From NCBI GenBank assembly GCA_000634735.1, contig JFLG01000066.1, forward strand, positions 124,001 through 188,000: a DNA stretch of 64,000 nt, written 5' to 3'. This document shows, one piece after another, positions 52,678-60,227 of this stretch (position 1 is the stretch's first letter; each line of letters opens with the position of its first letter). A program made the position numbers and the translations under genes. This DNA is from Prochlorococcus sp. scB241_528N17. GTDB taxonomy: Bacteria > Cyanobacteriota > Cyanobacteriia > PCC-6307 > Cyanobiaceae. The notes below the pieces were generated by a model. It made no database searches and was not told where the DNA came from. It saw nothing but the letters and a program-made list of their open reading frames with translations.

Positions 52678-52977
52678 ATGGAAAATTACTGGACTTCTAA
52701 TAAACCTATAAATGGATTAAGACATTTTGTTTTAGTAAATGAGACTAAAGAAAAAGGAAATATTAGTTTTTTAATGGTTTCTGTCCTTGATTCTGAAATT
52801 AACTTAAAAACTACTTATGAAGAATTAATAAATAGTGGAAATTGGCAGAAGGGTTGGATCAATCTTTCAAAGCATCAATCGATTACAGAAGAATACGTTA
52901 ACTATAAATCCATCAATAAGGGAAAGGGTATCGATGAGATATTCATTAATGAAGATTCTTTATTTAATATTTCTTAA
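52678..52977 (+). CDS. Small protein resembling the Trp-rich TIGR02450 family
   Basis: 99 residues. Residues 4-62 follow the pattern of cyanobacterial Trp-rich TIGR02450 proteins: YWTSNKPINGLRHFVLV, then a basic loop, then TTYEELINSGNWQKGWINL. Four Trp lie at conserved-looking places. The match is from memory and not scored. Function of the family is unknown. It is 12 bases after the small membrane gene and third in the hisS run. Confidence 0.55.
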   Translation: MENYWTSNKPINGLRHFVLVNETKEKGNISFLMVSVLDSEINLKTTYEELINSGNWQKGWINLSKHQSITEEYVNYKSINKGKGIDEIFINEDSLFNIS

Positions 52978-52990
52978 TTTGATATAAATC

Positions 52991-53027
52991 TTTCAAATCT
53001 CTTTTCTTTGAAAATACTAGGTTTTTT
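52991..53027 (+). terminator. Possible weak terminator after the hisS run
   Basis: TTTCAAA (52991-52997) pairs with TTTGAAA (53007-53013) across a 9-base loop, and a run of six T follows at 53022-53027. The stem is AT-rich and the T-run is 8 bases away, so this is a weak candidate. Confidence 0.3.
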
Positions 53028-53113
53028 GTGACTTAATAATTATTTAAAAGTTTTACCCCTTTCAAAAAAATAAAATTAACGTTATCAAGGATTAATTATA
53101 TTTACTTAATTCA

Positions 53114-53347
53114 ATGTTAGGGGATATGTGGAACTCATCTGAGTTGACCTCTGAAAAACTTGGAATAACTGAAATTAAACTTTCTTTTTTACGTGAAAAT
53201 GGAATACTCAAGCCTGGGATTCATTGGAAAAGCTCTCCACTCGGTCAGAAAAAACCTTGGAAACCCAAAGCGCTTTACAATGTAAAAATGTGCAGAGAAA
53301 TAATTAATAAATTTTATTCTGAAGAAAACTATAATATCGCAGCCTAA
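53114..53347 (+). CDS. Small helix-turn-helix/excisionase-like protein, unknown
   Basis: 77 residues (or 73 from ATG 53126). SSELTSEKLGITEIKLSFLRENGILKPGIHWKS looks like the winged-helix DNA-recognition part of MerR/excisionase-type proteins, where a residue pair such as GILKPG-HW forms the wing. No integrase or phage gene is nearby, so it need not be a phage excisionase. A family is not firmly recognised. It lies between the hisS run and the pcb region and has its own 136-base upstream gap. Confidence 0.5.
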   Translation: MLGDMWNSSELTSEKLGITEIKLSFLRENGILKPGIHWKSSPLGQKKPWKPKALYNVKMCREIINKFYSEENYNIAA

Positions 53348-53391
53348 AAAATGATAGTATCCTGATTAATTTGGGAAAATATATAGAATAT

Positions 53392-53568
53392 TCATTCGAT
53401 TAGATTCTCATCCTTACACTCAATAAGAGTGTTTTGCAAAGTTGGATATAAGTTAATCATATTTATATATTGTTTCGATTTTCTGTAAGATTTTGCAGCC
53501 TTTTTGTAATGAACTTCAGATTTCATTTCAAGTGAAAATTTTCTAGAAGACTCTTGAGAAGTAGTCAT
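53392..53568 (-). CDS. Small basic ORF, 58 residues, unknown
   Basis: Starts at ATG 53568 and ends at TGA 53392-53394. MTTSQESSRKFSLEMKSEVH opens a chain rich in Ser, Lys and Tyr, then SYRKSKQYINMINLYPTL and an acidic C-terminus, ECKDENLIE. Composition is protein-like, with no homopolymer runs. There is no clear ribosome site. It converges on the excisionase-like gene 44 bases away and is upstream of and divergent from pcb. I do not recognise it. Confidence 0.45.
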   Translation of the reverse strand: MTTSQESSRKFSLEMKSEVHYKKAAKSYRKSKQYINMINLYPTLQNTLIECKDENLIE

Positions 53569-53654
53569 AATATTAGATGTCTTATCCCATATTTAATAAT
53601 TGTTTGAAAATGAGGCAATAACCACCATGGTGTAATGAAACAAAACATCCTTTA

Positions 53655-53855
53655 ATGTCAGCAAAATGAAATTTATTTGACTTATTTGAATTTAAAAATA
53701 CTGGTTTATTTGATAGAACTTATATCTCTGAGAATAATTTTCCTTCATTAAATCTACCTTCTTTACTCTTGTCTTGCCCTACGAATAATTTTTGTTTAGT
53801 AATAGTTAGGATTAATAACCTTTACAATTTTGTTATGAATTCAACTGTTTGGTGA
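53655..53855 (+). pseudogene. Possible degraded small gene with one in-frame TGA
   Basis: The frame from ATG 53655 reads M-S-A-K, then TGA at codon 5, then 61 uninterrupted codons ending in TGA 53853-53855 (with NLFDLFEFKNTGLFDRTY just after the stop). Stop-free runs of this length are uncommon in DNA this AT-rich, and the composition looks protein-like. It could be a gene disabled by one substitution, or the run could start at a rarer codon, or be chance. Nothing in it is recognised. Confidence 0.3.
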
Positions 53856-53857
53856 AA

Positions 53858-53863
53858 TATAAA
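53858..53863 (+). promoter_or_regulatory. Putative -10 element for pcb
   Basis: TATAAA 35 bases before the pcb ATG, in a context (GGTGAAATATAAAG) resembling a cyanobacterial promoter. No -35 hexamer sits at a normal spacing. The implied leader would be about 25-28 bases, and no ribosome site is obvious in it. Confidence 0.35.
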
Positions 53864-53898
53864 GTATTCTCAAAACGTTTAAGCTAATCAATTCCTAA

Positions 53899-54957
53899 AT
53901 GCAAACCTATGGAAATCCAGATACTACCTACGGATGGTGGGCTGGTAATTCAGGTGTAGCAAATCGCTCAGGAAAATTCATTGCTGCTCATGTAGCTCAT
54001 GCAGGATTAATTGTTTTCTGGGCGGGTGCATTCACCCTTTTTGAACTTTCACGATTTGACCCAAGCGTCCCAATGGGTCATCAACCTCTAATCGTTCTTC
54101 CTCACTTAGCAACTCTTGGAATAGGGTTTGATGCTAATGGTGTTGCGATGGGAGATACTAAACCTGTTCTAGCGATAGCAATAGTTCACTTAGTTTCTTC
54201 TATGGTTTTAGCAGCCGGAGGACTTTTACACTCTTTACTTCTTCCAGGAAATCTAGAAGATTCTGATGTAGCAAGAGCTAGAAAATTCAATATTGAATGG
54301 GATAATCCAGACAAATTGACATTTATTCTTGGTCACCATCTAATTATTCTTGGTTTCGCAGTTATTGCTTTTGTCGAATGGGCAAGAGTTCATGGAATTT
54401 ATGATCCAGCTATTGGTTCTGTAAGACAGGTTGAGTATGAATTAAATTTGGCCAAAATTTGGAATCACCAAACAGACTTTTTGACTATTGATAGCCTTGA
54501 AGAAGTAATGGGAGGTCATGCTTTCCTTGCTTTCGTTGAGATCACTGGTGGTGCTTGGCATATTGCTACTAAGCAAGTTGGTGAATATACCAAATTCAAA
54601 GGTAAAGGACTTCTCTCTGCAGAAGCTGTTCTATCATGGTCACTAGCTGGAATAGGCTGGATGGCTATTATTGCAGCTTTCTGGAGTGCAGCTAACACAA
54701 CAGTTTATCCAACTGAATTCTTTGGTGAACCACTTGAATTGAAGTTTAGTATTTCTCCTTATTGGGTAGATACTGTTGATCTTCCTGATGGTGAGTACAC
54801 TTCAAGGGCATGGTTAGCTAATGTTCATTACTATTTTGGATTCTTCTTTATTCAAGGTCATCTATGGCATGCTTTAAGAGCACTAGGCTTTGATTTCAAG
54901 AGAGTTACAAATGCTATCAGTAATATTGATAGTGCAACAGTTACTCTTAAAGATTAA
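53899..54957 (+). CDS. pcbA: Chlorophyll a/b light-harvesting antenna protein Pcb
   Basis: Divinyl-chlorophyll-binding antenna of Prochlorococcus, in the thylakoid membrane, replacing phycobilisomes. 352 residues with six hydrophobic helices in the CP43/IsiA fold. Chlorophyll-ligand His pairs are visible: [13 protein letters not shown] (helix I), [20 protein letters not shown] (helix II), [14 protein letters not shown] (helix III) and [21 protein letters not shown] (helix VI). It lacks the large lumenal loop of CP43. A strong hairpin terminator follows directly. High-light strains usually have one pcb gene; paralog number cannot be judged here. Confidence 0.96.
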   Translation: MQTYGNPDTTYGWWAGNSGVANRSGKFIAAHVAHAGLIVFWAGAFTLFELSRFDPSVPMGHQPLIVLPHLATLGIGFDANGVAMGDTKPVLAIAIVHLVSSMVLAAGGLLHSLLLPGNLEDSDVARARKFNIEWDNPDKLTFILGHHLIILGFAVIAFVEWARVHGIYDPAIGSVRQVEYELNLAKIWNHQTDFLTIDSLEEVMGGHAFLAFVEITGGAWHIATKQVGEYTKFKGKGLLSAEAVLSWSLAGIGWMAIIAAFWSAANTTVYPTEFFGEPLELKFSISPYWVDTVDLPDGEYTSRAWLANVHYYFGFFFIQGHLWHALRALGFDFKRVTNAISNIDSATVTLKD

Positions 54958-54981
54958 TTTTCAAATTTCCTACCAATATCA

Positions 54982-55009
54982 AAAGGCTCCTATTATCGGA
55001 GCCTTTTTT
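54982..55009 (+). terminator. Rho-independent terminator of pcb
   Basis: AAAGGCTCC (54982-54990) pairs with GGAGCCTTT (54998-55006) across a 7-base loop, followed by a run of T to 55009. It starts 24 bases after the pcb stop. This is the clearest intrinsic terminator in the window and fits a strongly transcribed single gene. Confidence 0.9.
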
Positions 55010-55049
55010 ATTTGAAAAATTTTGTTTATTAATTTAGATTTAGAATTAT

Positions 55050-56435
55050 ATGTTTTTGAAATCATTGAATATTTTTTCGATACAGAATAAAGATATTTTT
55101 TCAAATTCTCTATTGATAAGTTTTTTTGGATTGTTAGTTATATTTTTTTTGTTGATTTTTGGAAGGAAATTTAAACTAGCTGTTCAACTCGAGAGATTTG
55201 GATTGCCGATAGCCGTCATATCAGGAATTTTAGGTATATCTATAGGCCCATTTGGTGCGATACACTTTTTACCAAAAGAAACAATAAATGTTTGGAGTAA
55301 TTTTCCTACTCCTCTTTTATCATTAGTCTTCGCAACTTTAATGATGGGAAGACCTATACCGAATATAAATGGTTTAGTTAAACCGATTTTTAATCAATTT
55401 CTATTAGCTCTTTCACTAGGTTTCGGACAATTTTTTGTCGGCGGCCTTGTCGTTAAATATTTTCTGCCTCCATCTATGGACGCAAATCCTCTAATGGGTT
55501 GTTTAATAGAGGTAGGTTTTGAGGGCGGTCATGGAGCCGCATCAATAATCGGTGAAAGTTTTAATAAACTAGGTTTCCCAAATGGTTTAGATCTTGGTTT
55601 AGCTATGGCAACAATGGGTCTTTTATCCTCTTCAATATTGGGTAGCATATTTATCTTTATTGGTAGAACTTTAGGCCTTTCAGATACTGAGGAAATCCTT
55701 GAACAAAAAGATACTTTAAATGGAAAAAATAAGATTAGAATTTTTGCAGATTTTAGAATTTTTATAATAAATCTTGGATTCTCTGGTTTGGCAATTTCTT
55801 TTGGTGTTTTGCTTCTTAAATTTTTAAGGTATATTTCAAGTTCTTTTGGCGATTTTTCGAAGGAAATTATTTTTTCACTACCGGTATTTCCTTTTATCCT
55901 TATAGGTTCGCTCCTTATTAGATATATTTTAGAAAAAACCAAAAATACAGAATTTATTTCAAATATTCTGCAAAGGGAGATTGGTATTTTATCAACAGAC
56001 TTATTGATTTTTACAGCTATGGCGAGTTTAGATATTGCAGTTGTTTTTGATAATTGGATACTTATTTTAGTATTTACTATTTTCGGTTTATTTTGGAATT
56101 TAATCTGCATTGCTTATTTCGCATACTTTATTTTTGATGATTATTGGTTTGAAAAAAGTTTGATAGAGTTTGGGAATTCTACTGGTGTAGTAGCTTCTGG
56201 GTTACTTCTTTTAAGGCTTGCAGATCCTAAAAATATTTCTAAGACTTTACCAATTTTTACCTCAAAACAGCTATTTGCTCAATTAATTCTTTCTGGGGGA
56301 CTATTCACAGTTCTTGCACCATTAATGATTTCTAAAATTGGGTTAGATTATTGGACAGAAATTTGTGCCTTAATTACATTCGCAATTCTTTCTATCGCAT
56401 TGATTTTTAACAAAGTAGAGATGAAAAAGTTTTAA
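55050..56435 (+). CDS. gltS: Sodium/glutamate symporter-like (GltS/ESS family) carrier
   Basis: 461 residues with about 11-12 hydrophobic helices. The re-entrant-loop block CLIEVGFEGGHGAASIIGESF carries the GGHG sequence typical of the ESS family, and LIEFGNSTGVVASGLLLLRLADP near the C-terminus is its partner repeat. ESS members import glutamate with Na+; the substrate here is not proven. Prochlorococcus lives in sodium-rich seawater, which suits such a carrier. It follows the pcb terminator, so it has its own promoter, probably in 55010-55049. Confidence 0.85.
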   Translation: MFLKSLNIFSIQNKDIFSNSLLISFFGLLVIFFLLIFGRKFKLAVQLERFGLPIAVISGILGISIGPFGAIHFLPKETINVWSNFPTPLLSLVFATLMMGRPIPNINGLVKPIFNQFLLALSLGFGQFFVGGLVVKYFLPPSMDANPLMGCLIEVGFEGGHGAASIIGESFNKLGFPNGLDLGLAMATMGLLSSSILGSIFIFIGRTLGLSDTEEILEQKDTLNGKNKIRIFADFRIFIINLGFSGLAISFGVLLLKFLRYISSSFGDFSKEIIFSLPVFPFILIGSLLIRYILEKTKNTEFISNILQREIGILSTDLLIFTAMASLDIAVVFDNWILILVFTIFGLFWNLICIAYFAYFIFDDYWFEKSLIEFGNSTGVVASGLLLLRLADPKNISKTLPIFTSKQLFAQLILSGGLFTVLAPLMISKIGLDYWTEICALITFAILSIALIFNKVEMKKF

Positions 56436-56477
56436 TAAGAACTCTAGAATGGTAAAAAGCCTAAATTTTTTATTTTA

Positions 56478-56735
56478 ATGTCATTTAAACCCTACGATAT
56501 TCCACCTCAAGAAAATAAAGGTAAGTGGTTTAGGAGTCATTTACTTGGAAGGGAAATAGAACTTGGTGAATTGTATAGTCTTGGATCAAATGATTTAGAT
56601 TTGCTTATGGCGGAGACCGCAGAAATCAGAAGCGATCTTGATTTTAAGGAAAAAAATATAGGCAAATTTAGGACCGCAGGATATTTTTTGGAGTTAGCAA
56701 GAATAATTGAGAAAAGGAAGTTGTTGGAAAGTTAA
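56478..56735 (+). CDS. Small conserved-looking protein, unknown
   Basis: 85 residues, acidic, with GKWFRSHLLGREIELGEL near the N-terminus and a helical C-terminal half (NDLDLLMAETAEIRSDLDF, then AGYFLELARIIEKRKLL). No signal peptide, membrane helix or metal motif. I do not recognise the family, though the even residue mix suggests a real folded protein. It starts 42 bases after gltS and shares its last 4 bases (TTAA) with the GST stop on the other strand. Confidence 0.6.
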   Translation: MSFKPYDIPPQENKGKWFRSHLLGREIELGELYSLGSNDLDLLMAETAEIRSDLDFKEKNIGKFRTAGYFLELARIIEKRKLLES

Positions 56736-57391
56736 TTAGATGGAAAATAATTCTTTCTAGAATTTGGTTCCCATAATTCGTATTTATGCATTAACGACTT
56801 AAATTCTCTATTTTTCTCAAACGAATCTAACCAGTTTTTTATTGATGATTCAAAACAATTTGTTCTTTTTTGACTTTCACAAGCGATTCTAAATTGTCTT
56901 ACAAAAGGCCAAATAGACCAATCAGCGATTGTTGGGCTATCTCCAAAAAAGTATTTTTTTTCGGCAAGAAGTTCGTTCCATCTATTTATAAATTTAATCG
57001 CATTTGTAAAATGAAATTCTTGATCATTATCTTTATATCTTGTGGCATATTTAAATCGATCTAAATGATATTTGAATACGTTATCGTTTTCATTAATTAT
57101 TTCAAAAATATCTTCCTTTTTGTTCTCAGGTAAATAAATTAATTTGATGTTTTCCTTTTTCGACTCTGAGAGAGCCCATAGGATGATTTCAAGACTTTCT
57201 TCAATAACTTCACTATTTTTTTTTATAAGAATTGGCACCGTTTTCGTCTTTGAATTATTTAAAAAATCTAGAGGTTTATTTTTTAAATCAATTTCTCTTA
57301 TCTCTACTTTTATTTCACAAATTAACAGGGCCCATCTTGCACGAATTGCATATGGACATCTTCGAAATGAATATAAAATATCGTTTTTCAT
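56732..57391 (-). CDS. Glutathione S-transferase-like protein
   Basis: 219 residues. A thioredoxin-like N-terminal domain (about 1-80) has SFRRCPYAIRARWAL, with Cys12 where Omega/Beta-class and stringent-starvation-type GSTs carry a Cys, and KTVPILIKKNSEVIEESLEII, the cis-Pro glutathione-binding loop. The C-terminal helical domain has FFGDSPTIADWSIWPFVRQFR, the usual N-capping box. The likely role is thiol chemistry or oxidative-stress repair; the substrate is unknown. It is divergent from the GIY-YIG gene. Confidence 0.88.
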   Translation of the reverse strand: MKNDILYSFRRCPYAIRARWALLICEIKVEIREIDLKNKPLDFLNNSKTKTVPILIKKNSEVIEESLEIILWALSESKKENIKLIYLPENKKEDIFEIINENDNVFKYHLDRFKYATRYKDNDQEFHFTNAIKFINRWNELLAEKKYFFGDSPTIADWSIWPFVRQFRIACESQKRTNCFESSIKNWLDSFEKNREFKSLMHKYELWEPNSRKNYFPSN

Positions 57392-57465
57392 ATTGTAAAA
57401 ACTTTTAATTTCCCTAATTCTTTTAGTATTATCTAAGTAGGAACAGTATTAATTTTACAACGCAA

Positions 57466-58008
57466 ATGTCGGGATATGTTTACCTTATTAGAATAGGAGA
57501 CCTTTATAGGATTGGGAAAACGGATAATCTTGAAAAGAAAATTAAAAAATTAAAGCCAGATGAATTATTAACATCAATTATGACTAAGGAGCCAGAAACT
57601 CTTGAAGCAAGATTACTAAGAAAATATAAGTCGCAAAGAATTCCTGAAACTGGTTATTTAAAGCTTTCTAAAAGACAAATTAGAGAATGTAAAAAGCAAT
57701 TTGAATTAAAGGGTAGCTTACCTCACACTTTAGATGCTGAAGTTTCTATAACTCTATTTGCATCTTTTTTATTTTTTTCATTAGGTTCTTTTATTTTTAA
57801 TTATTTAAATTTTGGATTTGTAAGATCTATATCTTATTCTTTCGGAATGGCATCTCTACCAATGGTTATATTATTTATTACAGGTAGTTTTGGCGGATAC
57901 TTTTCTGAAGATTTATCTCTTTTTTCATTGTTAACTAATCGAATAAAAGGTTTATTTATTGCAATTTCAATGCTTTCAATGGCTTACTTAATTTTTAATT
58001 TAGGTTAA
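57466..58008 (+). CDS. Membrane protein with an N-terminal GIY-YIG (T5orf172-like) domain
   Basis: 180 residues. Residues 1-75 match a GIY-YIG nuclease-like fold: GYVYLIRIGDLYRIGKT (3-19) covers both beta-strand motifs, and EARLLRKYKSQRI (48-59) has the likely metal Glu. The usual catalytic Arg after IGKT reads Lys (NLEKKIKKL), so activity is doubtful. Residues 93-113, 124-146 and 160-178 are hydrophobic, giving about three membrane helices. The combination is unusual; function unknown. It ends in a TTAA overlap with the SDR stop on the other strand. Confidence 0.7.
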   Translation: MSGYVYLIRIGDLYRIGKTDNLEKKIKKLKPDELLTSIMTKEPETLEARLLRKYKSQRIPETGYLKLSKRQIRECKKQFELKGSLPHTLDAEVSITLFASFLFFSLGSFIFNYLNFGFVRSISYSFGMASLPMVILFITGSFGGYFSEDLSLFSLLTNRIKGLFIAISMLSMAYLIFNLG

Positions 58009-58712
58009 ATTTCATAGTTACAATTTAAGGCGATTTCAAATGGAACTGATTGGGTAGGCAACTTAAGAATAGTTGAGCATATTTCAGCAATATCTTCAGG
58101 TTGTGTCATGCTTGATTTGTCTAAAGAAGAGATATTTTGGGCCATTTTTGTATTAACCCAGCTTGGGCAAATTGCAGTAATTCTTATATTTTTATCCCAA
58201 CCTTTATTTTTCATAGTTTGGCATAATCCCATCAAAGCAAACTTTGAAGAAGAATAAGCGGCTAAATCCCCTTTGGATCTTTTCCCACTCATTGAAACTA
58301 AAACAATAATTCTTCCTCTACCAGAGGTACATAAATGATCCCAAGAAAGCCTACATAAATGCCAAATTGCCAAAAAATTTATATTTAATGTATTTAAAAT
58401 ATCTACTTCATCACCATCTTTGTATAAGAAAGGAACTTTCGATAATACTCCAGAACAATTTATTACTGAATCAAATCCTCCAAATTCATCTACGGTATTC
58501 TTTATCCAATTTTCGGCTGTAATTTTTTTTAAAGCATTATAATGATTGATTATAATTTTCCCTTCTGGCCATTTTTTTGGATCAATAGCGCTTCCTTTTA
58601 ATGATTCTAAATCTCTTATGCCAACACTAATTCTATTGCCTTCTTTTAATTCTTTATGTGCAATATTTAGTCCAATACCTCTACTGGCTCCACTTATTAA
58701 TATGGTTCTCAT
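58005..58712 (-). CDS. Short-chain dehydrogenase/reductase
   Basis: 235 residues. The cofactor motif is ILISGASRGIGLNIA (4-18), the NCSG-type loop appears as VINCSGVLSK, the catalytic Ser lies in VLVSMSGK and the Tyr-Lys pair in AAYSSSKFALMG. This is a classical SDR, probably NAD(P)H-dependent. The substrate is unknown. It follows lycopene cyclase by 7 bases on the same strand, so a link to carotenoids or lipids is possible but not shown. Confidence 0.87.
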   Translation of the reverse strand: MRTILISGASRGIGLNIAHKELKEGNRISVGIRDLESLKGSAIDPKKWPEGKIIINHYNALKKITAENWIKNTVDEFGGFDSVINCSGVLSKVPFLYKDGDEVDILNTLNINFLAIWHLCRLSWDHLCTSGRGRIIVLVSMSGKRSKGDLAAYSSSKFALMGLCQTMKNKGWDKNIRITAICPSWVNTKMAQNISSLDKSSMTQPEDIAEICSTILKLPTQSVPFEIALNCNYEI

Positions 58713-58719
58713 TTTTTAA

Positions 58720-60003
58720 CTATATGTTTGGAAATATTATCCTAAGTAACATTTTAAATTCTCTTCCATGCATAATCATAAGACCTTTCTTTACACTCCA
58801 TGGAGCCTTTATAAACATTACGCACATAGCATATACAATCTCTTTTAAAGAAAGAGTATCAGTTAGAAACCCATACCATTGATTTTTAGGTAGTTGAAAA
58901 AAACTGCCAAAAAATTCTCTCAATAGTTTCTCATCAAACCTCATGAGTTTTTCTAATCCAAATTGGTAAAGTGATTTCTTCCTAATTAATTCTTTTGACC
59001 ATAAAGTTTCCCAACCTTTTCTAGCAATATGATAGGTACTTAGATTTTTGTTTTTAATTGCTTCTGAGACTGCCTTCGCGACAAGTGGAGCTCTTCTTAA
59101 AACATTACCAATTAAATATCCAGATGCAGGATGTACCATTGACGCAGCACCGCCATATCCCAGTATTTGTTGTTTGAAATCTGGGATTGGCATATTCATA
59201 GGAAGAAATAAGCCAAGCTCTTCGTGCTGCATGCTTGTGATTGATATATTACGATAAGAAAGCCTCTTCTCTAGTCTCTCTTTTAAATTTTCCATTGTTA
59301 GAGGATTTACCAAACCAAGAGATGTCTCTTCAAGAAAATATTTTCCATCCCCCATATCCATGGCATAAAGAAAAGTTGGAGGTTCTTTTTTTTGCTCATC
59401 GTTAAGATGATCATTTCTATAATCCATTAATACAAACTGCCCTTTCTTAAGTGGAGGTTTACTAAAATTACCCACTATCCCATAACAAGTTTGGACTGCC
59501 AAAGGACCACAGGATTTTAATTTAAGAAAAACAGGATCATACCCTGTTGCATCTACTACTAATCTTGCAGAGTAAGTTTTGCCATCTTTTGTAGTTACTG
59601 TACTTTTGTATTTTTCAAAATGTATTTTGTTTGCAAAGCCTTGATGCCATTTAATAAAAGACTTATTACATTCTTTAAACCAATAATTGTGGAGTTTCTT
59701 CTTGTCAAATAGTCCATAATCTAGTGAATGTTCCGTGGCTTTATTCTCGTCGTCCTGCTCTTCTAAAGCGCCATGCCCAAAAAAACTTACAGTATTTTTC
59801 CATCTATATTCAAGTAAATCCTGAAGCCCGAGTTGATCAACTTCTTTCCCCCAAATGCCATATGTATTTGGCCAAGGTTCATCTGGTCCATTTGGAGAAA
59901 GCACTTCAACATCTAATTTTTCCTTCCCTAAAGCTGAGGCAATAGCCATACCCGCAGGCCCTGCACCCAAAACAAGAACATCTGGCATATTTTCTTTTGA
60001 CAT
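58720..60003 (-). CDS. crtL: CrtL-type lycopene cyclase (probably the epsilon-type paralog)
   Basis: Makes the ring ends of carotenes from lycopene; Prochlorococcus has a beta-cyclase and an epsilon-type enzyme that supply zeaxanthin and alpha-carotene. 427 residues. The N-terminal FAD/NAD-like motif is VLVLGAGPAGMAIASALG, followed by PWPNTYGIWGKE and the cyclase block LVVDATGYDP. The middle motifs MDYRND and LFLPMNMPIPDFKQQILGYGG are typical. The epsilon assignment comes from remembered gene order near pcb, not from a motif I can see, so treat the paralog as open. Confidence 0.85.
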   Translation of the reverse strand: MSKENMPDVLVLGAGPAGMAIASALGKEKLDVEVLSPNGPDEPWPNTYGIWGKEVDQLGLQDLLEYRWKNTVSFFGHGALEEQDDENKATEHSLDYGLFDKKKLHNYWFKECNKSFIKWHQGFANKIHFEKYKSTVTTKDGKTYSARLVVDATGYDPVFLKLKSCGPLAVQTCYGIVGNFSKPPLKKGQFVLMDYRNDHLNDEQKKEPPTFLYAMDMGDGKYFLEETSLGLVNPLTMENLKERLEKRLSYRNISITSMQHEELGLFLPMNMPIPDFKQQILGYGGAASMVHPASGYLIGNVLRRAPLVAKAVSEAIKNKNLSTYHIARKGWETLWSKELIRKKSLYQFGLEKLMRFDEKLLREFFGSFFQLPKNQWYGFLTDTLSLKEIVYAMCVMFIKAPWSVKKGLMIMHGREFKMLLRIIFPNI

Positions 60004-60085
60004 TAAATATAAATCTTATGATTAAAGAAATTTATGGAACAAATTATTACTTCTGAACCCAGAATTATATTTTTCATCCAATACT

Positions 60086-60091
60086 TATAAT
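60086..60091 (+). promoter_or_regulatory. Putative -10 element upstream of the POR-like SDR
   Basis: Exact TATAAT in the 224-base divergent gap between lycopene cyclase and the POR-like gene. The start codon is 136 bases on, implying a long leader. No good -35 is seen. The rest of the gap (60004-60227) is very AT-rich and holds no convincing ORF. Confidence 0.3.
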
Positions 60092-60227
60092 GAGAGTAGA
60101 TTAATAATAATCAAATTACTCAAATACTAGCGACTAAGTTTTCAGTGTTTTAACAATAATTTATAAGATTACAAAATAAAAAAAAATTTATTTATTTTTT
60201 TATCATAAAAAAAATATAGGAATTTAA

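Larger units (their letters stand above)
53569..53898. other. 330-base gap before pcb: leader region with a broken open frame
   Basis: The only gap of more than 300 bases in the window. It holds a 10-base palindrome, CACCATGGTG (53623-53632), an unusually long open stretch with one internal stop (53655-53855, listed separately) and a putative pcb promoter near 53858. No tRNA, riboswitch or known small-RNA pattern was recognised. A long leader or a small RNA is possible for such a highly expressed gene. Confidence 0.5.

Noticed and set aside
55529..56110. 193-residue minus-strand open frame inside gltS
   Set aside because: It is the antisense shadow of a clear membrane carrier; composition is Ile/Lys/Ser-rich and has no recognisable motif.
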